Assembly: GCA_029068655.1 (NCBI GenBank)
Contig: JAIECF010000110.1
Span: forward strand, 1-64,000
DNA from: Muribaculaceae bacterium
GTDB lineage: Bacteria > Bacteroidota > Bacteroidia > Bacteroidales > Muribaculaceae
Direction: 5' to 3'
Length of the DNA stretch: 64,000 nucleotides
Shown: positions 1 to 9,561 of the stretch, in pieces
Layout: each line of letters starts with the position of its first letter
Numbering within the stretch: the stretch's first letter is position 1
Translations under genes and position numbers: made by a program
The notes under the pieces: model-generated
The model's database searches: none
What the model was told of the DNA's origin: nothing
Seen by the model: the letters and a program-made list of their open reading frames with translations, nothing else

Positions 1-48
1 TACTTATGGTATTGAAAAGTGTGATAAATCATATAATATATTGAGATA

Positions 49-1401
49 ATGCTCTTTAGAAAGATAGAAAAGAGGATAGCGGAATATTTTGCTTCATATT
101 CCGACAAGGTCTTGATTGTCACAGGGGCACGACAGATAGGCAAGTCATTTATAATTAGGCATTGCGCAGCTGAATTCTTTCAGAATGTAGTTGAGATAAA
201 CCTTATTGAGGATATAGAAGGAAATGGCATTTTCAAGGATGTCAAAAGTGTGGAGGATTTCTATCTGGCGTTGGCTGCCTTCACTACGTATCCTCTTGGA
301 AATCGCTCGGATACCCTGGTTTTCCTTGATGAGATTCAGGAATATCCCCATCTTCTTACATTACTTAAGTTTTTAAGGGAGGACGGGCGCTACAGATATG
401 TTGCAAGTGGCTCTCTTCTTGGCGTGACACTTAAAAGGTCTAATTCAATTCCACTCGGAAGTATTGACATCATGAAGATGTTCCCTCTCGATTTTGAGGA
501 GTTCATGATCGCCAATAATGTGGGGGAACCGGTGATAGATCTGCTTCGTGACTGCTTCCGCCAATTGCGTACCATTCCGGAAGGTATTCATAATAAAGTA
601 ATGGATCTGTATAAAAGATATCTTCTGGTAGGTGGTCTGCCCGAGGCGGTAAACAAGTATCTCGAAACCCATGATTTAATTCGGGTCAGGGCTATCCAAG
701 AGACAATATACGAACTTTATAGACTCGATTCAGCGAAATATGATAAGGCGCATTCCTTGAAGATAGGAAGACTATACAGTCTTATACCATCTAATATGGA
801 GAATAAGAAGAAGCGTGTGGTGTATAAAGAAATAGAGAATGTTAGGGGTAAAAGGGCATCCGACTATGAGGAGGAAGTAGAATACCTCATAAGTTCGGGT
901 ACTGCTTTGGGGGTATGCGCCATATCCAATCCCAGATTTCCATTGACGGAAACCGAACGGAAGAACCTGATAAAGCTGTATTTCAATGATCCAGGGCTTC
1001 TTACAGCCGCATTATACCGAACGAACCCTGCTCCGGTATTGCTAACGGAGTGCGGCATAAATCTGGGATCGGTCTATGAGTGTGCTGTAGCGTGTCAGTT
1101 GGCTGCGAATGATAACGATCTCTTCTATTATGATAACCGTACGCATGGCGAAGTTGATTTCCTTTATGATGACTACGATTCATTGTCGGTGGTTCCGATC
1201 GAGGTGAAATCGGGAAAGGATTATAAAAGGCATGTTGCTATAAGTCGCTTTGTGTCAAATTCTGAGTATGGAATAAAGCAAGGATATGTGCTTTCCAATA
1301 GCCGGATAGTGGAAAGTAACGGTAGAATCCACTATGTGCCTGTCTACTTCTCGCTCTTCTTCGATAATCGTCTTGATAAAAACGGTCCGATTCTCATATG
1401 A
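49..1401 (+). CDS. DUF4143-type AAA ATPase
   Basis: A 450-residue ATPase of the AAA plus DUF4143 family. The Walker A motif GARQIGKS lies at residues 26-33 and the Walker B motif LVFLDE at about 90-95. The C-terminal part carries a restriction-nuclease-like pattern (GEVDF near residue 367, then IEVKSGK), as is usual for DUF4143 proteins. These proteins are widespread, often mobile, and mostly of unknown role; some are linked to defence or toxin-antitoxin loci. The length is normal for the family and the gene looks intact. It stands alone: the next gene, a SusC homologue, starts over 300 bases downstream from its own promoter. The family call is firm; the cellular role is not known. Confidence 0.85.
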   Translation: MLFRKIEKRIAEYFASYSDKVLIVTGARQIGKSFIIRHCAAEFFQNVVEINLIEDIEGNGIFKDVKSVEDFYLALAAFTTYPLGNRSDTLVFLDEIQEYPHLLTLLKFLREDGRYRYVASGSLLGVTLKRSNSIPLGSIDIMKMFPLDFEEFMIANNVGEPVIDLLRDCFRQLRTIPEGIHNKVMDLYKRYLLVGGLPEAVNKYLETHDLIRVRAIQETIYELYRLDSAKYDKAHSLKIGRLYSLIPSNMENKKKRVVYKEIENVRGKRASDYEEEVEYLISSGTALGVCAISNPRFPLTETERKNLIKLYFNDPGLLTAALYRTNPAPVLLTECGINLGSVYECAVACQLAANDNDLFYYDNRTHGEVDFLYDDYDSLSVVPIEVKSGKDYKRHVAISRFVSNSEYGIKQGYVLSNSRIVESNGRIHYVPVYFSLFFDNRLDKNGPILI

Positions 1402-1595
1402 GGCTTCCACCCTACCAATTAACCCTTGCGTCCCTACTCCCCTCTGCGGACTTTGCGAGATCCCCCCATCGAGTATTCTGCCAAGTCCATTCCGCTTTAA
1501 GAGTGCGCGCCAGAGCCCGTGGAACTTTGAGAGAGATGCTCCGAGGTGGAAACGAAGTGTTAAATTTGAAAATTTTTGAAAAAATTGGGATTTTT

Positions 1596-1628
1596 TTTGG
1601 AATTTTTGTGAAGATTCCTTAATTTTGC
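1596..1628 (+). promoter_or_regulatory. Bacteroidota promoter of the susC operon
   Basis: TTTG at 1596-1599, a 20-base spacer and TAATTTTGC at 1620-1628 match the Bacteroidota -33/-7 consensus. Transcription would start near 1632, giving a leader of about 100-120 bases before the SusC-like gene. This promoter is the main content of the gene-free stretch 1402-1727; I see no gene or regulator site in the rest, which is T-rich just before the promoter. Confidence 0.7.
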
Positions 1629-1754
1629 GTGCTAAACCTATCGAAGTAAGTCTAAGATCAGTAGTTAACCTATTAAAAATCGTAACTTTCTGACAGCTCC
1701 AGCTTAGGATCGACAGAAGCGAAATTATTGAAAATAAACATCATAAAATGTATT

Positions 1755-4700
1755 ATGACCAAAATTAAACTAACATCGAAACGAGAAAAAGGCGGATCCT
1801 TCCTTCGGAAGACATTCCTGACCTTGATCGCCATGTTATTGGCGATTCCCGCGTTCGCGCAGAACATCGACGTATCCGGTACGGTGCTCGACGATCAAGG
1901 CGAACCACTCATCGGCGTTACAGTCATGGTGGAAGGAACTTCCAACGGTACTGCAACCGATTTTGACGGCAATTATGATCTAAAGAACGTGCCCTCCAAA
2001 GGTAAACTCGTCTTCTCCTACATCGGCTACGCCCAGCAGACTATCGAGGTCAAGGGTCGTACTCGCATCGACGTCAAGATGAGTGAGGATTCCAAAGCCC
2101 TCGATGAGCTCGTGGTAGTCGGTTACGGCCAGATGAAGAAATCCGACCTTACAGGTTCTGTTTCGACCGTAAATACAGAACAGCTTAATGCTAAAGGTTC
2201 AGCTTCAATTCTTGAAAGTCTTCAAGGTTCGGTTCCTGGTGTGAGCATTACTAAGCAATCCGGTCGTACTAACGGCGGTATAGAGATTGAAATTCGTGGA
2301 AAGTCATCCATCAATTCAAGTGTGACTCCTCTCTATGTGGTAGATGGTGTTCAGACAAGTGATATATCTTTCCTGAATCCTCAGGATATTGAACGTATCG
2401 ACATTCTTAAGGATGCGTCTTCTACTGCCATATATGGATCTCGTGCTACTGCAGGTGTTGTTATCGTGACAACTAAGAGCGGAGCGAATGTCAATAAAGG
2501 TACCAAGGCTACTATTTCATACGATGGTTACTATGGTATAAGTCATGCGACCCGTATGCCAGATTTCATGAATGGTCAGCAGTGGTATCGTTATCGTTTC
2601 CAGAAATTTACTCAACCTATAGGCGGAGTGGATGCCTATCTGCCTCAGACTCAGTTTGGTATTCTTTCATCTTCAATGGGTTTAGGACAAGCGTTGCTTC
2701 AGGCGACTGAAGGTGATCTTGAGTCTCCGTATGTTATGAAGGAGATGCTTGCTAACGATGCTACTTACTATTGGCCCGGTCTTGTGACTCAAGACGGACA
2801 CCAGCAGAACCACTATGTCTCAGTATCTGGAGCAAGCGAAAGCGTCAACTATCACTTTGGTCTCGGCTATGAGAATGTGCAGGGTCTCTATAAGGGGGAT
2901 AGTAAAGGGACATACTCATTTAAAGGTAGTGTCGATGCTAAGCTAAATAAGGTGATAAGTGCTGGCTTCAACTTCAACATTGCTCAGATAAATAATTCTT
3001 ACGCTGATGATAATGCTATTGCTCAAGCGTACAGAGTTAATCCCTTTATGATTCCTTTTGATGAAGATGGCAATACCAACCATTTCCCCGGGAATAAGAC
3101 AACCTTAGGAACTAACGCCAATCAGTTCTCGGACTTTATCAATCCTTTGGATCGAATGAAGAATTCTACACATAAGCGTAAAACTTATAGGTTACTCGGC
3201 AACATCTATGCACAGTTCAATATAATTCAGGGGCTGACTTTTAAAACAACCATTTCTCCTACTTACACTGCATATCGTGATGGTGAATATGTAGGCTATA
3301 CAAATCCCGCCACAGGTAAGACCTGGGTCGACGATGAAGTTAGAAATGCTACTGTCAAAAATAATACAGGATATGGATGGACTTGGGATAACGTATTGAA
3401 TTTTACCCGGTCTTTCGGTGATCATTCTATTAATGCCACTGCGCTTTATTCTGCAGAGAAGAGTAATTCTGAAAACTATACTCAAACTGCTGTCAATCCT
3501 ATAGAGTCTACTGCTTGGTGGAATATGGCGACTGGTACAAAAGGAGAAGCCACTGTCGCTTCTGGTTTCTCAGAATCTTCAATGCAGTCTGTGGCACTTC
3601 GTGCTAACTATTCTTGGAAGAATCGTTATATGATTACAGGTACTGTACGTTGGGATGGTTCTTCAAAGTTTGGGAAAGGTAATAAATGGGGATGTTTCCC
3701 ATCAGCTGCTGTAGGATGGAATATTGCAGAAGAAGAATTCCTCCAGAAATGGTGGCTCAATAATCTCAAACTTCGTGCCAGCTATGGTGTGACAGGTAAT
3801 AACCGTGGTATTGGGAATTATGCTACAGTCATTGGAGTTAATTCTTCAAGTTTCTATCCTTTTGGAGGTTCTTATGTTGATGGTTTCTATCCTTCAGGTA
3901 TTGTTGATGAGAACATTACGTGGGAAACTTCTCATGAGATTAATATTGGTTTGGACTATGGATTCCTCAACAACAGGATTGTTGGTTCGTTGGAATGGTA
4001 CAACAAGAAGTCAAAGAATCTTCTATATAATGTAGGTCTTCCTTTGGAGACGGGAGGCGCTACGATGACCACAAATGTGGGATCTGTAAGAAATACGGGT
4101 GTTGAATTCTCTATAACCACAACTAATATTGATACTCGTGATTGGACATGGACTACATCGTTGAATCTTGCTCATAATGATAATAAAGTGCTTCAGATTA
4201 ATGGTGTATCAGACCAGATTATCGGAGGAAACGCTTCCGGATGTCTCTTCGTAGGAAGGCCGGTCACTAACGTTTATGCTTATCAATGGGATGGGATAGT
4301 GTCAGATAAGAATATGACTGTTCCTAACCACCAGATAGCTATAGACAAGGGATTCACGCCAGGTCAAACTGTTAGAGAATGCGATTATTATTATGCTTGT
4401 TACGGACAAACGGAAGGACATCCGATTATACGAGATGTAAATGGAGACGGCAAATGGAATGATGAAGATCGTGTGGTTCATAATGGTAATCCCAAAATCA
4501 CAGGAGCGTTTACTTCCAATCTTTCCTATCGCCTTCCTAAGAAAGGCGGCTCTATAGATTTCGGATTCTCAATCTATACAAAACAAGGGTATACTGTTGC
4601 TTCTCCGTTTATGGCAGGAGATGGATTTGATTGGCATGACCGTGGCCGCGGAAAAGTCGCTATGGATAACTATATTCCGGCTGGTATGCTTCTTGATGCT

Positions 4701-5090
4701 GATGGTATAAGGGCAGATGGTACTCTTATTAATCCCGTATACCAGACACAGACACATTATGGAAGCTGGCCTCTCGTAAATGCAGGCGGTAACGATGGCC
4801 TTGGTCCGGCAGGTCCTTATTTTGGACTTAGTACAGATACTAAGTTCTGTGCACGTCAGGTGGTGGACGCTTCCTTCTGGAAAGTTCAGCATGTTTCACT
4901 TGGTTATGAATTCTCTCGCCAGATTATTGAGAAGATTGGTTGCAGCAAACTTCGTCTGTATGTAAATATCTCAAATCCGTTCGTCTGGTCAAAGTATAAG
5001 GGCTTTGACCCTGAATGGGCTGATGCCGCAGGTAAGAATGATGGACCGAGCACTATTACATACGAGTTTGGCGCAAACATCACTTTCTAA
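1755..5090 (+). CDS. SusC/RagA-type TonB-linked outer membrane receptor
   Basis: A TonB-dependent transporter of the SusC/RagA family, which imports bound glycans or peptides across the outer membrane together with its SusD partner. From the start at 1755 it has 1111 residues. A signal peptide (hydrophobic LTLIAMLLAIPAFAQ) ends near residue 36. A carboxypeptidase-D-like regulatory domain (VSGTVLDDQGEPLIGV, about 38-125) follows, then the plug with DELVVVGYGQMKKSDLTGSV, and a beta-barrel ending in an aromatic residue (ANITF). An in-frame ATG at 1728 would add nine residues; I prefer 1755 because it gives a more usual signal peptide. The SusD gene follows 15 bases later. No glycan-active enzyme or sensor gene lies in the window, so the substrate cannot be inferred. 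Confidence 0.95.
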   Translation: MTKIKLTSKREKGGSFLRKTFLTLIAMLLAIPAFAQNIDVSGTVLDDQGEPLIGVTVMVEGTSNGTATDFDGNYDLKNVPSKGKLVFSYIGYAQQTIEVKGRTRIDVKMSEDSKALDELVVVGYGQMKKSDLTGSVSTVNTEQLNAKGSASILESLQGSVPGVSITKQSGRTNGGIEIEIRGKSSINSSVTPLYVVDGVQTSDISFLNPQDIERIDILKDASSTAIYGSRATAGVVIVTTKSGANVNKGTKATISYDGYYGISHATRMPDFMNGQQWYRYRFQKFTQPIGGVDAYLPQTQFGILSSSMGLGQALLQATEGDLESPYVMKEMLANDATYYWPGLVTQDGHQQNHYVSVSGASESVNYHFGLGYENVQGLYKGDSKGTYSFKGSVDAKLNKVISAGFNFNIAQINNSYADDNAIAQAYRVNPFMIPFDEDGNTNHFPGNKTTLGTNANQFSDFINPLDRMKNSTHKRKTYRLLGNIYAQFNIIQGLTFKTTISPTYTAYRDGEYVGYTNPATGKTWVDDEVRNATVKNNTGYGWTWDNVLNFTRSFGDHSINATALYSAEKSNSENYTQTAVNPIESTAWWNMATGTKGEATVASGFSESSMQSVALRANYSWKNRYMITGTVRWDGSSKFGKGNKWGCFPSAAVGWNIAEEEFLQKWWLNNLKLRASYGVTGNNRGIGNYATVIGVNSSSFYPFGGSYVDGFYPSGIVDENITWETSHEINIGLDYGFLNNRIVGSLEWYNKKSKNLLYNVGLPLETGGATMTTNVGSVRNTGVEFSITTTNIDTRDWTWTTSLNLAHNDNKVLQINGVSDQIIGGNASGCLFVGRPVTNVYAYQWDGIVSDKNMTVPNHQIAIDKGFTPGQTVRECDYYYACYGQTEGHPIIRDVNGDGKWNDEDRVVHNGNPKITGAFTSNLSYRLPKKGGSIDFGFSIYTKQGYTVASPFMAGDGFDWHDRGRGKVAMDNYIPAGMLLDADGIRADGTLINPVYQTQTHYGSWPLVNAGGNDGLGPAGPYFGLSTDTKFCARQVVDASFWKVQHVSLGYEFSRQIIEKIGCSKLRLYVNISNPFVWSKYKGFDPEWADAAGKNDGPSTITYEFGANITF

Positions 5091-5105
5091 TTTCTGAATA
5101 TAGGT

Positions 5106-6950
5106 ATGAAAAATATTAAATATTCTATTTTGGGAGCAGGGATAGCATTGCTGTTGTCAGGATGCTCCGACTTTCTTGATCCTCGCAATCTTTCTAATGG
5201 CGGTGAGTCTTACGAGGAATATTTTGCTCAGCATCCTGATCAAATCCGCCCCGTAGCCTATGATGCTGTTCGCTATATTGCTACACAGATAGAGCTTCTT
5301 GATCAGGCTGCAGACCTCTATATCAATCCAAGAGCTTCTGATGATGGTACATTCTCTATGTTTCAGGTAACACCTGACAACGGTACTGTTAAGAGCTATT
5401 ACAGCAATGTAATGGGTTTGATAAATAAGGCCAATTGTCTTATACGATTTGCTGGAGACAATAAGCATCTCGAGGCAGAGGGCCGATTCCTGCGCGTATT
5501 AGGCTATTATTATATGACTCAGCAGTTTGGTGCAGTACCATATTCTGACGCGTATATAAATACACCAGACCGTGATTACCCAAGAATGCCGCTTCCGGAG
5601 CTTTATGAAATAATGCTGAGTGAATGCAAAGACATTTATGACAATTCAAATCTACCTGATCAGGATCATGCAGGTAGTGCAAGTAAGCAAGCTGTGGCAG
5701 CTATAGCAGCTAAGATTGCTTTGGCCGCAGCTTGGGACCTTGATACTGATCTTGTAGATGCAGCAGCAGGTACATATAAGGTGAACTCGACTGCAAGATT
5801 TAAGGAAGCAGCTGAATGGGCCAAAAAGGCTATCATGGGTATACAGCTCACAATGTCTTTCGCTGAAAAATGGGCATGGAACAATGAAGGAAACATAGAA
5901 GAGATTTTCTCTGCGCAATGGGATCGCAAAGGATATCCAGGTAATAAGAATACCGGTGGAAATTCCATGATGAATAATTACATTGCTTATTATGGTAATT
6001 GTACTCAGTCAGGTCTTAAAGGTACAGGCTCTGGCGGAACAAATGTAATGTCAGCTAAGTCAGCAAGTCTTTTTGAAAGAGGCGATGAGCGTTTTGAAGG
6101 TACTTTTATGACTACGTTCTATAATGCGCCGAGAGCCGCTGGAGGTGGTGACGCTGATTGGAGCAAAGGTTATATGGCATGGTATAATATGACGCCTGAA
6201 CAACAGCTCGAGCTCCCTATTGCGCTAAAGTTTTATGCCCCAGGCACTACTGCTGCAGAGGCAGAGGCTGACATAAAGAAGATCGTTGCAAATGGCCAAG
6301 CGAAAAAATTTGATGAAAATACGTATGGTGTTAATGAACCTTTTGCTGCCATCATTAATGGTTCAGAAGTCACTAAATGGTCATTCAATGAAGATGGTTC
6401 AATGCCGTCGAAGGAAACCATTGCATATGACGATTTCATTAGGGAGTCTGCCAACAACGGAACATGTGTGTCGAAATATGATGATCCCGAATGTGGTGCA
6501 GTGACTGGTAGTCAGTGCTACCGCGATATACCTCTGCTGCATGTAAGCGAGATGTATCTGGTAGCAGCTGAAGCTTATCTCCTTGCTAACGACGAAGCCT
6601 CATCTCTCGCAATGATCAATGCTGTCAGAAAGAGAGCAGGAGTGAAGGAACTTTCTTCTTTCTCTTCCTATAAAGCTCCCTATGAAACCAATGGATCTTT
6701 CGTGTTCGTACCTCTTGATCTCGTCCTAGACGAGAGGGCAAGGGAATGTTATGCAGAACGCACCCGATACTTTGATCTCCGTCGTACCAAACAGCTTGTA
6801 AGGTATAATCTTGAGTTCAGTCGTTTTATGAATACTGTAGCGAAAATGAGTAATGCTCAAGGTGAGATTAAATGGTATCGGCCTATTCCTCAAGATGAAA
6901 TCGATAACAATATCGGTATCTCAAGAGAAGATCAGAATCCTGGTTATTGA
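5106..6950 (+). CDS. SusD/RagB-family outer membrane lipoprotein
   Basis: The surface lipoprotein partner of the preceding SusC-like receptor, 614 residues. The N-terminus is a lipoprotein signal (lipobox LLSGC, so the mature protein starts at Cys20). The body has the helical, TPR-like SusD fold; the C-terminal segment with LDERARECYAERTRYFDLRRTKQL and the ending GEIKWYRPIPQDEI are characteristic of SusD proteins. In the family, SusD caps the SusC barrel and binds the substrate outside the cell. It lies 15 bases after susC, in the same operon. Substrate unknown. Confidence 0.95.
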   Translation: MKNIKYSILGAGIALLLSGCSDFLDPRNLSNGGESYEEYFAQHPDQIRPVAYDAVRYIATQIELLDQAADLYINPRASDDGTFSMFQVTPDNGTVKSYYSNVMGLINKANCLIRFAGDNKHLEAEGRFLRVLGYYYMTQQFGAVPYSDAYINTPDRDYPRMPLPELYEIMLSECKDIYDNSNLPDQDHAGSASKQAVAAIAAKIALAAAWDLDTDLVDAAAGTYKVNSTARFKEAAEWAKKAIMGIQLTMSFAEKWAWNNEGNIEEIFSAQWDRKGYPGNKNTGGNSMMNNYIAYYGNCTQSGLKGTGSGGTNVMSAKSASLFERGDERFEGTFMTTFYNAPRAAGGGDADWSKGYMAWYNMTPEQQLELPIALKFYAPGTTAAEAEADIKKIVANGQAKKFDENTYGVNEPFAAIINGSEVTKWSFNEDGSMPSKETIAYDDFIRESANNGTCVSKYDDPECGAVTGSQCYRDIPLLHVSEMYLVAAEAYLLANDEASSLAMINAVRKRAGVKELSSFSSYKAPYETNGSFVFVPLDLVLDERARECYAERTRYFDLRRTKQLVRYNLEFSRFMNTVAKMSNAQGEIKWYRPIPQDEIDNNIGISREDQNPGY

Positions 6951-6995
6951 TTATGTTTCTCTTAGTTCATCTAAGTATCTTAAATGCTAAATTAA

Positions 6996-7511
6996 ATGAA
7001 AACAAAACATTTTTCAATATTTCTTTGTCTGGCCATAATGCTCGGCTTAGTCTCCTGCAGTGATGATACTGATATCCCTCCTACAGGAGGTCTTGACGGT
7101 GCCGAAGTAGCTGCTCTGGGTACATATGTGGGCCAATGGGAGAAGATAAATACGAAGTCAGGTAAAGTTGATGCGTTCGAAGGTTCTATTGAAGTCGCTC
7201 CATACATGATTAAAGTCGGAGAAGAAGATGAAGTTGCCGAGCACAACGTCAATGTTATTAATATACTAGAACCGGCTTTTAAATCATTGGAAGTTAAAGC
7301 TCAACAGTCGGCTTGCAACATTGTGTTTAATTCTTCCCGGACTCTCAATTTCTGGAATTATACAAAAGCAAATCCATTTGCAATCACATTTACCGGATCT
7401 ATCTCTCCCGAAGGAGAAATGACACTCAACTACAGCGTAGATGTGCGAGAGGGACGAGGAAACAATAAGATCAAGTATAACGTGATCTTTAAAGGTACCA
7501 GACAGCAATAG
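6996..7511 (+). CDS. small lipoprotein of the SusCD operon
   Basis: A 171-residue protein with a lipoprotein signal peptide (LGLVSCSDD; lipid-anchored Cys at about residue 22). The rest is predicted to be beta-rich, with the pattern GTYVGQWEK and a later ITFTGSISPEGEMTLNYSVDV that suggests a small lipocalin-like barrel. This is only a guess from sequence texture; I do not recognise a named family. It lies 45 bases after the SusD gene and is probably co-transcribed, so it could be an accessory surface binding protein of the uptake system. Confidence 0.75.
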   Translation: MKTKHFSIFLCLAIMLGLVSCSDDTDIPPTGGLDGAEVAALGTYVGQWEKINTKSGKVDAFEGSIEVAPYMIKVGEEDEVAEHNVNVINILEPAFKSLEVKAQQSACNIVFNSSRTLNFWNYTKANPFAITFTGSISPEGEMTLNYSVDVREGRGNNKIKYNVIFKGTRQQ

Positions 7512-7593
7512 CTAATTTAAAATTGTATTTCTTAGGAGGCGGATGAGTCCGCCTCCACAGAACTTTCTATTAACTTATAAATAACTTTAACAA

Positions 7594-8694
7594 ATGAAGA
7601 AATCATTACTTCTACTTTCATGTGCTGCCATCGCTTCTGTAGCAAGTGCGCAGGTTGCCGTAATGGCCACAGAGGAGAGCCTCGCAGAGGCTGGTATCGT
7701 AAAGGACAAGACACCTCTTGAAGGTGACTTGGTGTACGCCACTGGTTCTGTCGGTTCAATTGCCACTGCTTATGCTGACAAATGGGGTACTACTCAGGCT
7801 TCCGGTGATTATAAGACTGTGAAGGTTAATGACCTCGAGGTAACTTTAGGTACCGGTGTAGTCGGTGATACTAACCCTGTTTTCGTCAGCTTTGAAGAGG
7901 GAGCCCCTACTGCGGGTGCTGTTTTTAAGATCCATTCAAATGTTAATGGATATATGACTGTATTTACAAAGATGAATCCAAACAAGCAGTTTGTCGTATT
8001 TGAGGATACAGATGGTGCCTTGTCATATACTCTTGGCTATTCCAATGGTACCCAGACGATTCACTATGCGCTTCCTTTCTACACAGACGAAGAGGAAAAT
8101 GCCTCAGAAGGTATATTCCCAGGATATGTGAATACTACCACTGATGAGGCCTCTAAGTATTTCGTTGTTGCTACAAAACAGAGCAAAAATGAAGAAGGTC
8201 TGCTCCTTTGGAAAAACAAAGTGACTGGTGATATTGTGGCTGCTGAAAAGAATCCTACTGTTAAAGATGATGAAAATCAGCAGTATCAGGGCGTTATGGA
8301 AGATATCCCAGGTCAAAGCAAACCTCAATTCCCCTGGATAGTAGAGGGTCTTGAATCGGCACCCAAAGACAATACGGGCTTTTTGACTTTCAATGTGTAT
8401 GAGGATACAGATTACTATTTTTCAGCTCTTGGATCAAAAATTCCTGTTGCTGGTTTCGTGTATACAGAGACTAACCCAACTGTGACTTATGTTGAGGTAC
8501 TTAACGAGGACGGTTCAGTTAAGCTTCCCGAGATTGTTTTCCCCGCTATGGGCTATGGCGCTGATCCTAACGCAGTTGAAGCAGTAGCTGTTGAAAACGC
8601 AAACGCTCCTATCTACAACGCACTGGGTGTACGCGTAAACGCTGATGCAAAGGGTCTTCTCATCCAGAACGGCAAGAAGTTTATCCGTAAGTAA
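7594..8694 (+). CDS. secreted protein with C-terminal sorting-like motif
   Basis: A 366-residue exported protein of no recognised family. It has a signal peptide (MKKSLLLLSCAAIASVASAQ). The body is rich in Gly, Thr and acidic residues. The C-terminus, IYNALGVRVNADAKGLLIQ followed by NGKKFIRK, resembles the short C-terminal motifs of many exported Bacteroidales proteins, themselves similar in pattern to type IX sorting domains (YN..G..V......G..I..NGKK). It is the last gene of the SusCD group, 82 bases after the small lipoprotein gene. Its last 21 or so codons plus the 3' region recur three more times within the next 3.3 kb, each time without the gene body. Confidence 0.8.
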   Translation: MKKSLLLLSCAAIASVASAQVAVMATEESLAEAGIVKDKTPLEGDLVYATGSVGSIATAYADKWGTTQASGDYKTVKVNDLEVTLGTGVVGDTNPVFVSFEEGAPTAGAVFKIHSNVNGYMTVFTKMNPNKQFVVFEDTDGALSYTLGYSNGTQTIHYALPFYTDEEENASEGIFPGYVNTTTDEASKYFVVATKQSKNEEGLLLWKNKVTGDIVAAEKNPTVKDDENQQYQGVMEDIPGQSKPQFPWIVEGLESAPKDNTGFLTFNVYEDTDYYFSALGSKIPVAGFVYTETNPTVTYVEVLNEDGSVKLPEIVFPAMGYGADPNAVEAVAVENANAPIYNALGVRVNADAKGLLIQNGKKFIRK

Positions 8695-8785
8695 AATCTA
8701 ATGATAAATGATGAATTATCAATGATCAATTGATATTTGTCATTGTCAATACTAAGAGGCGACTCCCAACACGGGGGGCGCCTCT
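8632..8785 (+). repeat. 3'-end module, copy 1 (in place)
   Basis: This is the intact gene end from which the other three copies can be recognised. It comprises the last 21 codons (VNADAKGLLIQNGKKFIRK and stop), an AT-rich segment made of heptamer-like units with the palindrome TATCAAT-GATCA-ATTGATA, and a GC-rich hairpin (AGAGGCG ... CGCCTCT). The other copies lie at 9562-9890, 10651-10771 and 11840-12155, all on the plus strand. Confidence 0.85.
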
Positions 8786-8795
8786 GTCATTTTTT
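8755..8795 (+). terminator. intrinsic terminator after the secreted protein gene
   Basis: AGAGGCG at 8755-8761 pairs with CGCCTCT at 8779-8785, and a run of six T follows at 8790-8795. It would end transcription of the SusCD operon. The hairpin is kept in the three other 3'-end copies, though without a T run as clear as this one. Confidence 0.7.
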
Positions 8796-8844
8796 GATGG
8801 TGCGTGAATTAATTTGGGTTGATTGAATAATTTTAAATTAAATA

Positions 8845-8877
8845 TTTGGAATATTATTACTAATTGATTATATTTGC
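8845..8877 (+). promoter_or_regulatory. promoter of the higBA pair
   Basis: TTTG at 8845-8848, a 20-base spacer and TATATTTGC at 8869-8877 form a full Bacteroidota promoter. The -7 element ends only three bases before the ATG at 8881, so transcription should begin at or next to the start codon, leaving almost no leader. Confidence 0.65.
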
Positions 8878-8880
8878 ACC

Positions 8881-9249
8881 ATGAAATCTATAGAAGATCA
8901 GAATGAAGATGAAGTAAGGCAGATAATACTGACTCCGGAGTTTGATGTGTTTTATTTCAGTCAGCCTGAAAGGGTGCAGAAAAAGTTTGATTATGTTATC
9001 AATGTGATGGCAACAGTGTATAATGTATCGACTAAATTTGTGAAGCATCTTAAAAATTCAGATTTATACGAAATGAGGATTTCTATAGGTTCAAATGAAT
9101 ATCGTACCATACTATTTTCAACGGATAATCAGAATTTCATTGAAGCTACTCAAATTGTTCTACTGAATGGGTTTCTTAAGAAGTCAGAGAAAGATTATAA
9201 AAAACAAATAGATATCGCACATAAAATTATTGATAGATTAAAATTATGA
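8881..9249 (+). CDS. higB: HigB/RelE-type toxin (DUF891 family)
   Basis: A 122-residue toxin of the phage-Gp49-like/HigB branch of the RelE superfamily; members are ribosome-associated mRNA endonucleases. The sequence shows the typical order: KHLKNSDLYEMRI, then a short strand with YRTILF, then IVLLNGFLKKSEKDYKKQI and the helix with AHKIIDRLK. The start codon lies just behind the promoter, so the message may be leaderless. The gene overlaps the antitoxin gene by four bases (ATGA), so the two are translationally coupled, toxin first as in higBA. It sits between two copies of the 3'-end module. Confidence 0.85.
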   Translation: MKSIEDQNEDEVRQIILTPEFDVFYFSQPERVQKKFDYVINVMATVYNVSTKFVKHLKNSDLYEMRISIGSNEYRTILFSTDNQNFIEATQIVLLNGFLKKSEKDYKKQIDIAHKIIDRLKL

Positions 9250-9560
9250 TACGATTGGATCCTGAAAAAATTTCGAAATTACCTACATTCAATCAACGAC
9301 TGAATGAGAAATATGGTAAACAAGGGACACCTGAAAGAAATAAATTCAATGAGGAGTCCATAGCTTGGTTCTATGGAAATATGCTGAAAGAACGCAGAAA
9401 GGAACTGAAACTGACTCAAAAGCAACTGGCTGAACGTCTTGGGCGGGAGCAAAGCTATATAGCAAGGGTAGAGAATGGAAAGGCAGATATTCAGCTTTCA
9501 AGCTTTTTCAGAATCGCCTCAATTCTTGGGATTCAATTTGTTCCTACTTTCCTTAACTGA
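9246..9560 (+). CDS. higA: HigA-type XRE antitoxin
   Basis: A 104-residue antitoxin with a helix-turn-helix domain of the XRE/Cro type at about residues 45-100 (LKERRKELKLTQKQLAERLG, then SYIARVENGKADI). In the family it binds and neutralises HigB and represses the pair's promoter. The ATG overlaps the toxin stop codon. The stop codon at 9558-9560 is followed directly, from about 9562, by the second copy of the 3'-end module, so there is practically no spacer between cassette and repeat. Confidence 0.88.
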   Translation: MIRLDPEKISKLPTFNQRLNEKYGKQGTPERNKFNEESIAWFYGNMLKERRKELKLTQKQLAERLGREQSYIARVENGKADIQLSSFFRIASILGIQFVPTFLN

Positions 9561-9561
9561 T

